Shown one piece after another: positions 41,228 through 49,963 of a stretch of DNA of 64,000 bases. Both the position numbers and the translations under genes were made by a program. Position 1 is the stretch's first letter. Each line of letters opens with the position of its first letter. The DNA is from Streptomyces alboniger (lineage in GTDB: Bacteria; Actinomycetota; Actinomycetes; Streptomycetales; Streptomycetaceae): assembly GCF_008704395.1 (NCBI RefSeq), contig NZ_CP023695.1, forward strand, positions 7,378,001-7,442,000, written 5' to 3'. The notes under the pieces were generated by a model. It was not told the origin of the DNA and searched no databases. It worked only from the letters and a program-made list of their open reading frames with translations.

Positions 41228-42595
41228 GTGACCACGCCGATCCATCACCCGCCCGCCACCGACCTGCCCACCGTGGTGATCGGCGCAGGCCCCGTCGGCC
41301 TCGCCGCCGCCGCCCAACTCGTCGCGCGCGGCATCGAGCCCCTGGTCCTCGAAGCCGGTGCCGCGGCCGGCAGCGCCGTGCGCGAGTGGTCGCACGTACG
41401 TCTCTTCTCCACCTGGGCCGAGGTCGTCGATCCCGCCGCCGAGAAGCTCCTGGCCCCCACCGGCTGGGTGAAGCCGGACGGTGCCACCTACCCGACCGGC
41501 GGCGACTGGGCGGGGAGATACCTGCGGCCGCTGGCCGACGCGCTGGGCGACAAGGTCCGCTTCGGGGCGACGGTGACCGGAGTCTCCCGCCGAGGTCGCG
41601 GCCGCGTCGTCGACGCCGACCGCGAGCAGCAGCCCTTCACCGTGCACGTCCGGAACGCCGACGGCAGCGAGCAGCGCGTCATCGCCCGCGCCGTCATCGA
41701 CGCCTCGGGCACCTGGGCGACCCCCGGCCCCATCGGCGGCGACGGCCTGCCCGCACTCGGCGAGCGGGCTCTGGGAGAGCGCATCTCGTACCGCGTGCCC
41801 GACCTCAAGGACCCGGCCGTCCGGGCGCGTTACGCGGGCAGGCGCACCGCGATGATCGGCTCCGGGGCCTCCGCGTTCACCGCGCTCGCCTCCCTGGCCG
41901 ACCTCGCGAAGGAAGCCGCGGGCACCCACGCGGTCTGGGTGCTGCGGCGCGGGATCAGCGGCGCGACCTTCGGCGGCGGCGAGGCCGACCAGCTGCCGGC
42001 CCGCGGCGCCCTGGGCCTGGCGGCGAAGGCCGCCGTCGACGACGGGTACGCCGACGCCGTCACCGGCTTCCGCGCCGAATCCGTCCACGAGAGCGGCGAC
42101 CGCCTGGTGCTCACCGCCGACGACGGCCGCCGTCTCGACCCGGTCGACGAGATCATCGTCCTGACCGGCTTCCGCCCCGACCTGTCCTTCCTCGACGAAC
42201 TGCGCCTGGGACTCGACGACCGCCTCCAGGCACCGGTCGAGCTGGCCCCGCTGATCGACCCCAACCAGCACTCCTGCGGCACGGTCTACCCGCATGGCGT
42301 GAAGGAGCTGTCCCACCCGGAGCCGGGCATCTACCTGGTCGGCATGAAGTCCTACGGCCGCGCCCCGACGTTCCTCGCCATGACCGGCTACGAGCAGGTC
42401 CGCTCCGTCGCCGCCGCCCTCGCCGGCGACCAAGAGGCCGCCGAGCGCGTGGAACTGACGCTCCCGCAGACCGGAGTCTGCGGTGGCACGGGTCTCTTCG
42501 ACGAACCGGCAGACGTACGGGTGCCGGGCGCTGCGCTGGTCCCGGGCGGTGTGGAGCAGGCGGGCGGCTGCTGCGGCACGGCGTCCGCGTGCTGA
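41228..42595 (+). CDS. arsO: ArsO-like FAD-dependent monooxygenase
   Basis: The 455-residue flavoprotein has an N-terminal FAD-binding GAGPVGLAAAAQL motif, a second dinucleotide motif GSGASAFTALASL (NADPH), and the GTWATPGP segment seen in flavin-containing monooxygenases. The C terminus is Cys-rich (GVCGGTG, GGCCGTASAC) and could bind arsenite. ArsO-type genes occur in Streptomyces arsenic islands with arsR, acr3/arsB and arsC; their exact reaction is not settled. It is divergent from arsR and near the operator repeats, so arsenite induction is expected. A thioredoxin-reductase-like (ArsT) reading is less likely because no CxxC active site is seen mid-protein. Confidence 0.85.
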   Translation: MTTPIHHPPATDLPTVVIGAGPVGLAAAAQLVARGIEPLVLEAGAAAGSAVREWSHVRLFSTWAEVVDPAAEKLLAPTGWVKPDGATYPTGGDWAGRYLRPLADALGDKVRFGATVTGVSRRGRGRVVDADREQQPFTVHVRNADGSEQRVIARAVIDASGTWATPGPIGGDGLPALGERALGERISYRVPDLKDPAVRARYAGRRTAMIGSGASAFTALASLADLAKEAAGTHAVWVLRRGISGATFGGGEADQLPARGALGLAAKAAVDDGYADAVTGFRAESVHESGDRLVLTADDGRRLDPVDEIIVLTGFRPDLSFLDELRLGLDDRLQAPVELAPLIDPNQHSCGTVYPHGVKELSHPEPGIYLVGMKSYGRAPTFLAMTGYEQVRSVAAALAGDQEAAERVELTLPQTGVCGGTGLFDEPADVRVPGAALVPGGVEQAGGCCGTASAC

Positions 42596-42725
42596 AACGC
42601 TCCGCGGGAAGCGAAGCCCTCCTGCCTGCCTATATCGCCCGAACGGCGGTGAGCGTTCGCGCAAGCGGCCCAGAGGCCTTCTGCTGGAGAGCGATCGCAT
42701 TTCCTACCACGGAGGAGATCACTCC

Positions 42726-42980
42726 ATGCGTGTCCGCACTCTCAGCGTCGCCGTCCTCATCGCCGCCAGTGTCGTCGTGGGCGGCGCGGGCCAGGCCATC
42801 GCCGACCCCGGCCCCGACGACGGCCCCACCGCCACCGGCGTCTCCTCGAACAACCCCGGCGTCATCTCCGGCAACAACCTTCAGGTCCCGGTCGAGCTCG
42901 GCGCCAACGTCTGCGGCAACACCGTAGACATCCTGGCGGCCCTCAACCCGGCCCTCGGTAACCTGTGCAAGGCCAACTGA
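42726..42980 (+). CDS. Short chaplin-domain protein
   Basis: The 84-residue product has a signal peptide (ending GGAGQAIADP) and one chaplin domain: NNPGVISGNNLQVPVELG, NVCGNTVDILAALNPALGN, CKAN. The paired Cys of short chaplins are present. Chaplins assemble into amyloid-like hydrophobic layers that let aerial hyphae leave the aqueous surface. No sortase motif is present, so it is a short secreted form that differs somewhat from classic ChpE-H (acidic spacer DPGPDDGP). ATG 42726 follows GGAGGAGA. Confidence 0.9.
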   Translation: MRVRTLSVAVLIAASVVVGGAGQAIADPGPDDGPTATGVSSNNPGVISGNNLQVPVELGANVCGNTVDILAALNPALGNLCKAN

Positions 42981-43001
42981 CCACGCCGTCAGCGAGGTCG
43001 A

Positions 43002-43036
43002 AGCGGCCCGGACCGGGACTCCCGGTCCGGGCCGCT
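43002..43036. terminator. Bidirectional terminator between the chaplin and FG-GAP genes
   Basis: A 16-base perfect stem (AGCGGCCCGGACCGGG with its complement) and a three-base loop lie between the two convergent genes. Confidence 0.88.
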
Positions 43037-43041
43037 GCCGG

Positions 43042-45240
43042 TCAGCCGATCGACGCCCAGTGCTTCCAGTAGTTCGCCGCACCGGACGAAACCCGGCCCG
43101 CGAAGGTCCCGTCGCCCTTGCCCGGGTTGAGCCACAGCCGGTCGGAGGTGTCCCGCGCGAGCAGGTCCTGCTTGCCGTCGCCGTTCACGTCACCCGCGCC
43201 GATGACGTCCTTGTAGGAGGCGCCCCAGTCCTTGAAGACGCGGACGCGGTCCTTGAGCTTGCCGGTGCGCAGACCCGCGTAGCGCCACAGCTCACCGGAC
43301 TTGTCGAGCGCGAGGACGTCCCCGACGCCGTCGCCGTCGAGATCCCCGGCGCCGATGACGCGCGTGTAGCCGGTCCAGGCGGTACGGATCTTCACCCGTG
43401 GCTTGAAAGCGCCCGCGCCGTCGGCCGCGTACAGGTACACGTCACCCGTGGCCCTGTCCCGGGCCAGCAGGTCGGGAAGGCCGTCCCCGGTCTGGTCGCC
43501 GCTCGCGAACAGCGTGTCGTAACCGCTCCAGTCGCGGGCGAGCCGCTTGTACGCCGAATCCGGCGAGGGCAGGCCGCCGCCGCACACCGGGGTGTAGAGG
43601 CGGGTCTCACCGCCGGGCAGCCGCACGATCAGGTCGTTGCAGCGGTCGCCGTCGACGTCACCGAACGGCACGACCCGGGTCTTCTCGTCCCACGGCGAGG
43701 CGTAGAAGGTCTCCGTGGGATTGGTGGTGTCCCCGGTGTACAGCTTCATCGACGCGCTGAACGACAGTCCCACGACATCCCCGCGCGAGTCGTCCGCGTA
43801 GTCGTGCCACGCGGGCTTCGCGCGGGTGCCCGTCGTCGCGGTGAACGCCGTACGCGTGCTGCCGTCGGCGGACGACTGCGTCCAGACCGCCACCGGGCGA
43901 CCCTTGCCGTCGACGGCCGCCCGGCCCGTGCTCACGGTGTCCTTCGTCTGCGCGTTCAGGGTGCGCGGCTTGGACAGGTCGCCGCCCTCGACGGTCTGCG
44001 TCACGAAGTCCTCGCGCAGGGTACGGCCGAGCTCGAAACGCTTCTGCGTGTACGTGACGACGACCGCGCCGCCCGCCCCCGCCACCGCGCCCAGCGAGTC
44101 CGCGTCGACGTTCGAGGCGAGCTTGCGCGCCTCGCCCCAACCGTCCCGGGAGGCCAGGCGGGTGGCGACGCCCGGGGTCCCCTGCGCCAGCATGCCGACC
44201 GCCGTGACGTCGCCGTTCGGCGCCGTCAGCAGCTCGGCGGGCTCGTACGTCCGCGAGCCGACGCCGATCTGTTGGCTCGGGCCCCACTCCGCGGCCCCGG
44301 CCGCCTTGCGGGCGTAACCGCCGTGCGACAGCAGATGGAAGCCGCCCCCGGGGTGGGCGGCCAGCGCGACCTGCTCGGGCTTCTCGCCGAGCTGCGGCAG
44401 GTCGCGCGGCGCCGTCCAGGAGGAAGCCGTACCCGCGGGCTTCTCGACGTACTTGTAGTGCCACTTGTACGCGGACGGGTCCGGGTCGACTCCATCGCCC
44501 GTGTAGTGACTGTTGCCGCCCCAGATCACGCCGACCGTGCCGGCGGGGTCGACGGCGACCCGCATGTCCCGCAGCGTGTAGTCGTAGACGTGGTCGTCGC
44601 GCACGATCGGGTCGGGCAACTGGTCCAGCGTCTTCGGCGCGGACCAGTCGGCGCCGGGACCGGACCGCTCGACGACGGTCAGGCGGCGCTCCTTGTCCAT
44701 CCACGCGACGGCCTGGTGGCCCTCGGCGTTGGACGCCAGCGTGGTGGTCTGCGTGCGCCAGTGGACGTTGCCGCGCGCGACCGTGCCGGTGGTGACGTCC
44801 TCGGCGGGCGCGAAGGCGGTGCCGTCCGGCGCGAGGCGGGACATCTTCAGCGTGTCGGCCCCGCCGTCCGCCGGGCTCGTCCACCACAGCAGCGACACGG
44901 AGCCGTCCTCGGCGCGCTGGAGTGTGCCGCCCGGCGGCGCGGGCGTGGCCGGCTGCCAGGTCGTGCCGCCGGCGGGCCGCACCGACAGCACGGTCTTGCC
45001 GCCCTGGGTGAAGAGCCCGGCGACGGTGCCGCCGCGGGTCGACTTCAGGTCGACGACGCCGGTGACACCGGTGAGGCCGGGCAGCTCCTTCGGCGCGGTC
45101 CACGGGCCGAGCCCGGCCGGGACGGCCGCGGCGGTGGGTGTGTTCGCGGGTGTGGCCGCCTGGACGGCCGGCGCGACGGTGCCCAGCGCGAGCACGGAGA
45201 CGAGCGCGCTCCCCAAGAGCGCGCGAGACTGCATGGTCAT
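43042..45240 (-). CDS. Secreted FG-GAP/VCBS-repeat protein
   Basis: The 732-residue product has a signal peptide (SRALLGSALVSVLALG, cleavage near AVQAAT) and a long beta-propeller-like N-terminal part with repeating W-x-x-P-x-x-L motifs. The C terminus holds at least four FG-GAP-type calcium-loop repeats: DVDGDRCNDLIVR, DQTGDGLPDLLAR, DLDGDGVGDVLAL, DVNGDGKQDLLAR. Such Streptomyces proteins are extracellular and may bind surfaces or ligands; the function is unknown. ATG 45240 follows a G-rich ribosome binding site. The same loop motif appears in the TcB part of the toxin, but this protein has no toxin domain. Confidence 0.88.
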   Translation of the reverse strand: MTMQSRALLGSALVSVLALGTVAPAVQAATPANTPTAAAVPAGLGPWTAPKELPGLTGVTGVVDLKSTRGGTVAGLFTQGGKTVLSVRPAGGTTWQPATPAPPGGTLQRAEDGSVSLLWWTSPADGGADTLKMSRLAPDGTAFAPAEDVTTGTVARGNVHWRTQTTTLASNAEGHQAVAWMDKERRLTVVERSGPGADWSAPKTLDQLPDPIVRDDHVYDYTLRDMRVAVDPAGTVGVIWGGNSHYTGDGVDPDPSAYKWHYKYVEKPAGTASSWTAPRDLPQLGEKPEQVALAAHPGGGFHLLSHGGYARKAAGAAEWGPSQQIGVGSRTYEPAELLTAPNGDVTAVGMLAQGTPGVATRLASRDGWGEARKLASNVDADSLGAVAGAGGAVVVTYTQKRFELGRTLREDFVTQTVEGGDLSKPRTLNAQTKDTVSTGRAAVDGKGRPVAVWTQSSADGSTRTAFTATTGTRAKPAWHDYADDSRGDVVGLSFSASMKLYTGDTTNPTETFYASPWDEKTRVVPFGDVDGDRCNDLIVRLPGGETRLYTPVCGGGLPSPDSAYKRLARDWSGYDTLFASGDQTGDGLPDLLARDRATGDVYLYAADGAGAFKPRVKIRTAWTGYTRVIGAGDLDGDGVGDVLALDKSGELWRYAGLRTGKLKDRVRVFKDWGASYKDVIGAGDVNGDGKQDLLARDTSDRLWLNPGKGDGTFAGRVSSGAANYWKHWASIG

Positions 45241-45307
45241 ATGAGAAAGCCCCCCCGGGCTTGATGCCTGTCCCGGCTCACTGCCGGGAAATCAGCCGAA
45301 GCGTATA

Positions 45308-45958
45308 TCAGCCAAGATCGTGCCGTGTTCGACCCGTCGGCCGCGGCGGGCGACGCCCGCCGACCCAGAAGCACAACACCGCCGAACACACCGCCGCGGC
45401 CGCACACCACGTCGAGAGGTACTCCTGCCGCCACAGCGCCACGGACACCACGGCTCCCAGGGCGACCAGGACACCGAACAGGACGAGGCCCCGGTCGCCG
45501 GACAGGAGAAGCGAGCCGATCGTGGCGAGAAAGTAGCCGACGACGATCAGCTCCGCGTGGGGCAACCCCAGGGAGTACCCGATGGTGTGCCCACGGATCT
45601 CGGCCGTCACCGTGCGGGTCGCCAGCGCGTACGCGAGCGCCGCCGCGGTCATGACCCCCGCCGCCAGAGGCACGAGCAGACGACGGCGGACGCCCGGGGA
45701 GACGGCGCACAGCACGGCGGCCGGTACCCACAGCGCGGGCAGCGGGAGCGCGATGACGGCCCAGGCGAGCGTGGCGGGCCCGGCACCACCGCCACCGCGC
45801 CAGACAGCGGCCTCGACGATCTGGTGGACGCCGAGGAGCAGCGGCAGCGCGGCCAGCGGCAGGTCACGGGGCCGCCGCGCCGCCAGAACCACCGACGCGG
45901 CCCCCACGGCGGCGATACCGGCGCCCGCGACGAGGTCGGCCGTCGCACTCCAGCACAT
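45308..45958 (-). CDS. Small multi-pass membrane protein (DUF6629-like)
   Basis: The 216-residue protein has seven or so hydrophobic segments (VLCAVSPGVRRRLLVPLAAG, ELIVVGYFLATIGSLLLSG, LVLFGVLVALGAVVSVAL) and begins MCWSATADLVAG. The start with CWS, plus LLGVHQIVEAAVW and TWCAAAAV, are features I associate with the DUF6629 family. The function is unknown. ATG 45958 is divergent from a GNAT gene across 63 bases. Confidence 0.85.
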   Translation of the reverse strand: MCWSATADLVAGAGIAAVGAASVVLAARRPRDLPLAALPLLLGVHQIVEAAVWRGGGGAGPATLAWAVIALPLPALWVPAAVLCAVSPGVRRRLLVPLAAGVMTAAALAYALATRTVTAEIRGHTIGYSLGLPHAELIVVGYFLATIGSLLLSGDRGLVLFGVLVALGAVVSVALWRQEYLSTWCAAAAVCSAVLCFWVGGRRPPRPTGRTRHDLG

Positions 45959-46021
45959 GGCGGCAACGCTACGGCCGGGCCGGGAACCCCGCCCCCCGAG
46001 CTGAAGATCATCGGATGCAGA

Positions 46022-46639
46022 ATGACCCGTATGCCTATATCGAACACGCCGAAAGCGGCCACGCTCGACGACGCTCCGCTGATCGGCCGCACCCTGGCCC
46101 GCGCCTTCGACGACGACCCGATGATGCGCTGGTTCTTCCCCGACGAGGCCTCGCGCGAGGCGTCGTTGGGGCGCTACTTCAGCACGATCTTCACCCGGCA
46201 GTACGTCCAGCACGGAGTGTGCGAGCGCACCGAGGCGGCCGCCGCGTTCTGGGTGCCCGTGGACGCGCAGGAGAAGGCCGTTCCCGACGCGGACACCATC
46301 CAGGAACTGCGGAACATCCTCGGCGACCGGGCGGAACTGTTCGGGAGCGCCGTCGAGTCGGCCGTCCAGCACACGCCCCAGGAACCGCACTGGTCCCTGG
46401 CGCTCATCGGCGCCGACCCGGCCGCCCAGGGGCAGGGACAGGGGGCCGCCCTGCTGCGCTCGGGCCTGGCCCAGGCCGACGCGGCGGGGCAGCCCGTCTA
46501 TCTGGAGTCCTCCAAGAAGTCCAACATCCCCGTCTACGAGCACTTCGGCTTCACCGTGCGCGAAGAGTTCCGGCTGCCGGGGGAGGGGCCGGTGCTCTGG
46601 TCGATGTGGCGCGAACCGCGCCGCCCCGCCGACGACTGA
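46022..46639 (+). CDS. GNAT-family N-acetyltransferase
   Basis: The 205-residue protein carries the GNAT acetyl-CoA loop DPAAQGQGQGAALLRSGL (Q-x-x-G-x-G/A) and the C-terminal IPVYEHFGFTVREEFRLPG. The N-terminal LARAFDDDPMMRWFFPDEAS is shared with many Streptomyces GNATs. ATG 46022 and ATG 46031 are both possible; neither has a strong ribosome binding site. The substrate is unknown. Confidence 0.88.
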   Translation: MTRMPISNTPKAATLDDAPLIGRTLARAFDDDPMMRWFFPDEASREASLGRYFSTIFTRQYVQHGVCERTEAAAAFWVPVDAQEKAVPDADTIQELRNILGDRAELFGSAVESAVQHTPQEPHWSLALIGADPAAQGQGQGAALLRSGLAQADAAGQPVYLESSKKSNIPVYEHFGFTVREEFRLPGEGPVLWSMWREPRRPADD

Positions 46640-46672
46640 CATCTGTCCGGCACCCCCCACCGCCCCGCCTCA

Positions 46673-47914
46673 TCACTTCAGGGCGAACGGTCCGTCCGAG
46701 CCGAAGGCCGACGCGGCGAAGCGCTCGGCCATGAGGCGGTGGATGGCGGCGTCGGGATGGAGCTGGTCGGGCAGCGGCAGTTCGGCGGCGTCGGCCTGGC
46801 CGTACAGGTCGCGGCCGTCGAGGTAGTGGAGGTTCGCGTCGTCGGCGGCGCGCTGGTGCACGATCCGGGCCAGCTCGTCCCGGATGACGTTGAGCGTCAG
46901 CTTTCCGGCGGCGCGCTCCGCGGGATCGCCCATGGCCTTGAACCGGAGCCTGCCCTCACCGATGTTCTCGAGGTCCGGGGCACCGGGCCCGGGTGTGTCC
47001 TCGTGGATCGGGCACAGGATGGGCGAGACGACCAGCAGCGGGGCCGTGGGGTGCCCCTCGCGGATCGTGTCGAGGAACCCGTGCACCGCGGGCCCGAAGG
47101 CGCGCAGCCGCATCAGGTCCAGGTTGACGATATTGAGGCCGATCTTGACGCTGATCAGATCCGCGGGGGTGTCGCGCAGGGCGCGCGCGGTGAACGGGTC
47201 GAGGAGGGCGCTGCCGCCCAGACCGAGGTTGATCAGCTCCACGCCGCCGAGGGAGGCGGCCAGCGCCGGCCAGGTCCCGGTGGGGCTTGCCGCTTCGGAG
47301 CCGTGGCTGATCGAACTGCCGTGGTGCAGCCACACCTTGCGGCCGTCCCCCGGGGCCGGCTCGACGGGGGCGTCGGTGCGCAGGGCGACCAACTGGGTGA
47401 TCTCGTTGTGGGGCAGCCAGATCTCCACGTTCTTGACGCGGTCGGGCAGGGAGGGGAAACGGACGGTGCCGACCGGCCCGGGCACGGTTTCCGCCGAACC
47501 GGTGGTCATGTCCACCAGCAGGACGTTGCCGCCGGTCACACTGGCCTGGCCGCTGAGGACGCCGTCGACCAGCAGGTCGTACACGCCGTCCGGGCGGGGC
47601 GGGGCGCCCTGGTAGGACATCTTGGTACGGAGCGTGTCCAGCTCGACGGTGGTGGCGCGGGTGCGGAACGCCAGCCGCACGCCGGAGGGCTGGGCCTCCG
47701 CCATCGCCAGCTGCCCGTCGGCGCACTGGGCGCGGGCCCGGGCGGGCAGCCGGTGCGGCAGCACCCCGTGCTCGGTGCGCTCCAGGTCGAGCGCGCCGCG
47801 CAGGAGATCCTCGGCGAGGGAGAGGGTGATCGGGGTGGTGATCAGGTCCGTTGCCCGGGACCGCTCCGGGGTGACGGGGGTGGAGCGGGGGGCGGGGTCG
47901 TGCGGAGAGTTCAT
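46673..47914 (-). CDS. SGNH/GDSL-type hydrolase
   Basis: The 413-residue protein has an N-terminal beta-sandwich region and a C-terminal SGNH hydrolase domain. The blocks are HHGSSISHGS (nucleophile Ser block), NLGLGGSALL (Gly block), and DQLHPDA (catalytic Asp-x-x-His). It has no signal peptide. Family members are esterases or deacetylases on varied substrates. It follows the M20/GNAT pair by 53 bases on the same strand and could be the third gene of that transcript. Confidence 0.88.
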   Translation of the reverse strand: MNSPHDPAPRSTPVTPERSRATDLITTPITLSLAEDLLRGALDLERTEHGVLPHRLPARARAQCADGQLAMAEAQPSGVRLAFRTRATTVELDTLRTKMSYQGAPPRPDGVYDLLVDGVLSGQASVTGGNVLLVDMTTGSAETVPGPVGTVRFPSLPDRVKNVEIWLPHNEITQLVALRTDAPVEPAPGDGRKVWLHHGSSISHGSEAASPTGTWPALAASLGGVELINLGLGGSALLDPFTARALRDTPADLISVKIGLNIVNLDLMRLRAFGPAVHGFLDTIREGHPTAPLLVVSPILCPIHEDTPGPGAPDLENIGEGRLRFKAMGDPAERAAGKLTLNVIRDELARIVHQRAADDANLHYLDGRDLYGQADAAELPLPDQLHPDAAIHRLMAERFAASAFGSDGPFALK

Positions 47915-47967
47915 GATCTCAGCGTGTCAAGCGGAATCGTGATTTACACATGGTTTTCCGGCCCGGC

Positions 47968-48756
47968 TCACATCGGCTTCGGCTGTGCCGGCCGGCGTGT
48001 GACGACGTACGAAGTCCGGTTGTGGAAGCCCGTGACGCGAGCCCCCTCGGCCAGGAGGCCGCCGAGGACCTGGCGCAGGGCGAGGCGCCACGCCTTGGCC
48101 GCGCCCGGGTCGGAGCGCCGCAGCGCCTCGATGTCGGGCGGGACGTCCACCAGCAGCGTGGGGGAGTCGACGGTGCCGAGGACCGGCAGACCGTCGCGTA
48201 CGGACAGCGCGGTCACGGCATCGGCCGGCACACGGACGGGCGGCGGAGCCGACGGCGCCTCGGCCGGATGGGACAGGTCCCAGGCGACGAGGGCGCGGTC
48301 GGTGTCGTCACCGCCGTTGATGGCGTCGTCGAGCGAACCGTAGAAGCCGGTGAGGTACTCCACGGGACGCGCGCCGAGCTTGGCCAGGTTGAAGTGCGCG
48401 TTGCGCCGCACCAGCGGATCGAAGGTCCAGGTGATCGTGGAGAGTCCCCGGGACAGGGCCCACGCGCGCTGGTGCCATTTGAGGGCCGGGCCCGCCGCGT
48501 GCCCGGACAGCGCCCCGGTGACATGGGAATGCAGCGCCTGCCCGACGGGCGCCGCGAAGAAGGCCACGGAAGCGCCGACGAGGCGTCCGTCCGCGAAGGC
48601 GCCCGCGACGTAGTTCCCGGCGTGGGAGAGCGCCCGCATCTGCTCGGTCCCCATCGGGGACGCGCCCGGCGCGGAGCCCCAGATCTCCTCGAACAACGCG
48701 CTGGCGGCCGCCAGTTCACGCAGCTTGTGCAGCTCGCGGACGGCGAGTTCGCTCAC
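47968..48756 (-). CDS. GNAT-like acetyltransferase (COG3375-type)
   Basis: The 262-residue protein has a modified GNAT fold: GNYVAGAFADGRLVGASVAF, then HSHVTGALSGHAAGPALKWH and TWTFDPLVRRNAHFNLAKLG. This is the pattern of the uncharacterised COG3375 acetyltransferases, which are often beside M20 peptidases. The GTG start overlaps the M20 stop (GTGA), so the two are translationally coupled and probably act on the same substrate, possibly an acylated amino acid or dipeptide. Confidence 0.85.
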   Translation of the reverse strand: MSELAVRELHKLRELAAASALFEEIWGSAPGASPMGTEQMRALSHAGNYVAGAFADGRLVGASVAFFAAPVGQALHSHVTGALSGHAAGPALKWHQRAWALSRGLSTITWTFDPLVRRNAHFNLAKLGARPVEYLTGFYGSLDDAINGGDDTDRALVAWDLSHPAEAPSAPPPVRVPADAVTALSVRDGLPVLGTVDSPTLLVDVPPDIEALRRSDPGAAKAWRLALRQVLGGLLAEGARVTGFHNRTSYVVTRRPAQPKPM

Positions 48757-49904
48757 CGGAGGACGTCCTCGACGAGGGCGGCCAGAAGCCGCGCCCGGGG
48801 GACCATCTCGGCGACGACCACATGCTCGTGGTCGGCGTGCGCGCCGCCGCCGACGGCCCCCAGACCGTCCAGTGTCGGGCAGCCGAGCCCGCCGGTGAAG
48901 TTCCCGTCGGACGCCCCGCCGACCGCCGCCGAGAGCAGCGTTCCCCAGCCCTGCCGCCGGGCGATCGCGCGGGCCCGCGCGAACAGTTCGGCGGACGAAG
49001 TCTCCTCCAGGGGCGGCCTGTGGGGGCCACCGCGCACCTCCAGGCGCGCCCCCGGCACGGTCACCTTCAGCGCCCGCATACAGGCGTCCACCCGCTCCTG
49101 GGCCCTGAGGGTCGGGGCCCGTACGTCAATGCTGACCGTGGCCTCGGCGGGCACCGTATTGGTCGCCGAACCCGCGCCCACCACCGTGGGGACCACCGTC
49201 GTACGCCAGTCGTGCGGCGCGCCCGCGTTGATCTCGTCGGCCAGTCCCTCCAGAGCGAGGATGAGGTGCGCGGCCTCGACAGCCGCGTTGACCCCCTTCT
49301 CCGGCTCCAGGCCGGAGTGCGCCGCGGTGCCGTGCACCACCAACTCGTAGGCAGAAGTGCCCTTACGTGCCGTCTTCAGCGCGCCCCCGTCCGCGGAGGC
49401 CTCCAGGACGAAGGTCGCCGCGCACTGCCGCGCCGCCTCCTCGATGAGTGCCAGCGAGGTGTCCGAGCCGACCTCCTCGTCCCCGGTCACCAGGACGCAC
49501 ACACCCTCCAGGGAGGGGAGCAGGGCCAAGGCGTGGAACATCTGCACGAGACCGGCCTTCATGTCGAAGATCCCGGGGCCGCGCGCGATGCCGTCGCTCA
49601 CCGACCACGGATGAGTCGCCAAAGACCCCGTCGGCCACACCGTGTCGTGGTGCCCGAGGAGAAGCACCCGGGGCGTGCCGAACGTCCACCGCAGATGCGT
49701 CACCCCGTCGACGACCAGACGCTCGGGTTCGGCGCCGAGAAGGCGGGTCCCCTGCGCGGCCACGGCGTCCGCGCTGCGTGCCACGGCCGCCAGGTCCGAG
49801 GAGAAGGACTCGCACACCACCAGCTCCTCGAGGTCCGCGACCATCGCGGCGAGCAGATCCTCGGTCACCTTCGACTCGTGGGTCCCCTTCGGCTCTTCGG
49901 TCAC
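48753..49904 (-). CDS. M20-family metallopeptidase (carboxypeptidase G2-like)
   Basis: The 383-residue cytosolic enzyme has the M20 metal ligands: GHHDTVWPTG (His-x-Asp), GIFDMKAGL (bridging Asp), VTGDEEVGS (Glu-Glu) and, near the end, HADHEHV (His). The lid-domain motif GTAAHSG is present. Relatives remove C-terminal Glu or deacylate amino acids. Start codon context is weak, and the direct repeat of GGTCACCTTCGACTC around 49863-49912 (ESKVTE repeated) makes the exact N terminus uncertain. It heads the M20/GNAT/SGNH run downstream of the ECF41 sigma gene. Confidence 0.92.
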   Translation of the reverse strand: MTEEPKGTHESKVTEDLLAAMVADLEELVVCESFSSDLAAVARSADAVAAQGTRLLGAEPERLVVDGVTHLRWTFGTPRVLLLGHHDTVWPTGSLATHPWSVSDGIARGPGIFDMKAGLVQMFHALALLPSLEGVCVLVTGDEEVGSDTSLALIEEAARQCAATFVLEASADGGALKTARKGTSAYELVVHGTAAHSGLEPEKGVNAAVEAAHLILALEGLADEINAGAPHDWRTTVVPTVVGAGSATNTVPAEATVSIDVRAPTLRAQERVDACMRALKVTVPGARLEVRGGPHRPPLEETSSAELFARARAIARRQGWGTLLSAAVGGASDGNFTGGLGCPTLDGLGAVGGGAHADHEHVVVAEMVPRARLLAALVEDVLR

Positions 49905-49963
49905 CTTCGACTCCTCCCCGAGAACAATCCCGCGATGCTAGTCGATGCGTGAGAGGGCACGGA

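Noticed and set aside
43060..45264. 734-codon + strand frame opposite the FG-GAP protein
   Set aside because: Shadow frame; the - strand product has a signal peptide and repeated calcium loops.
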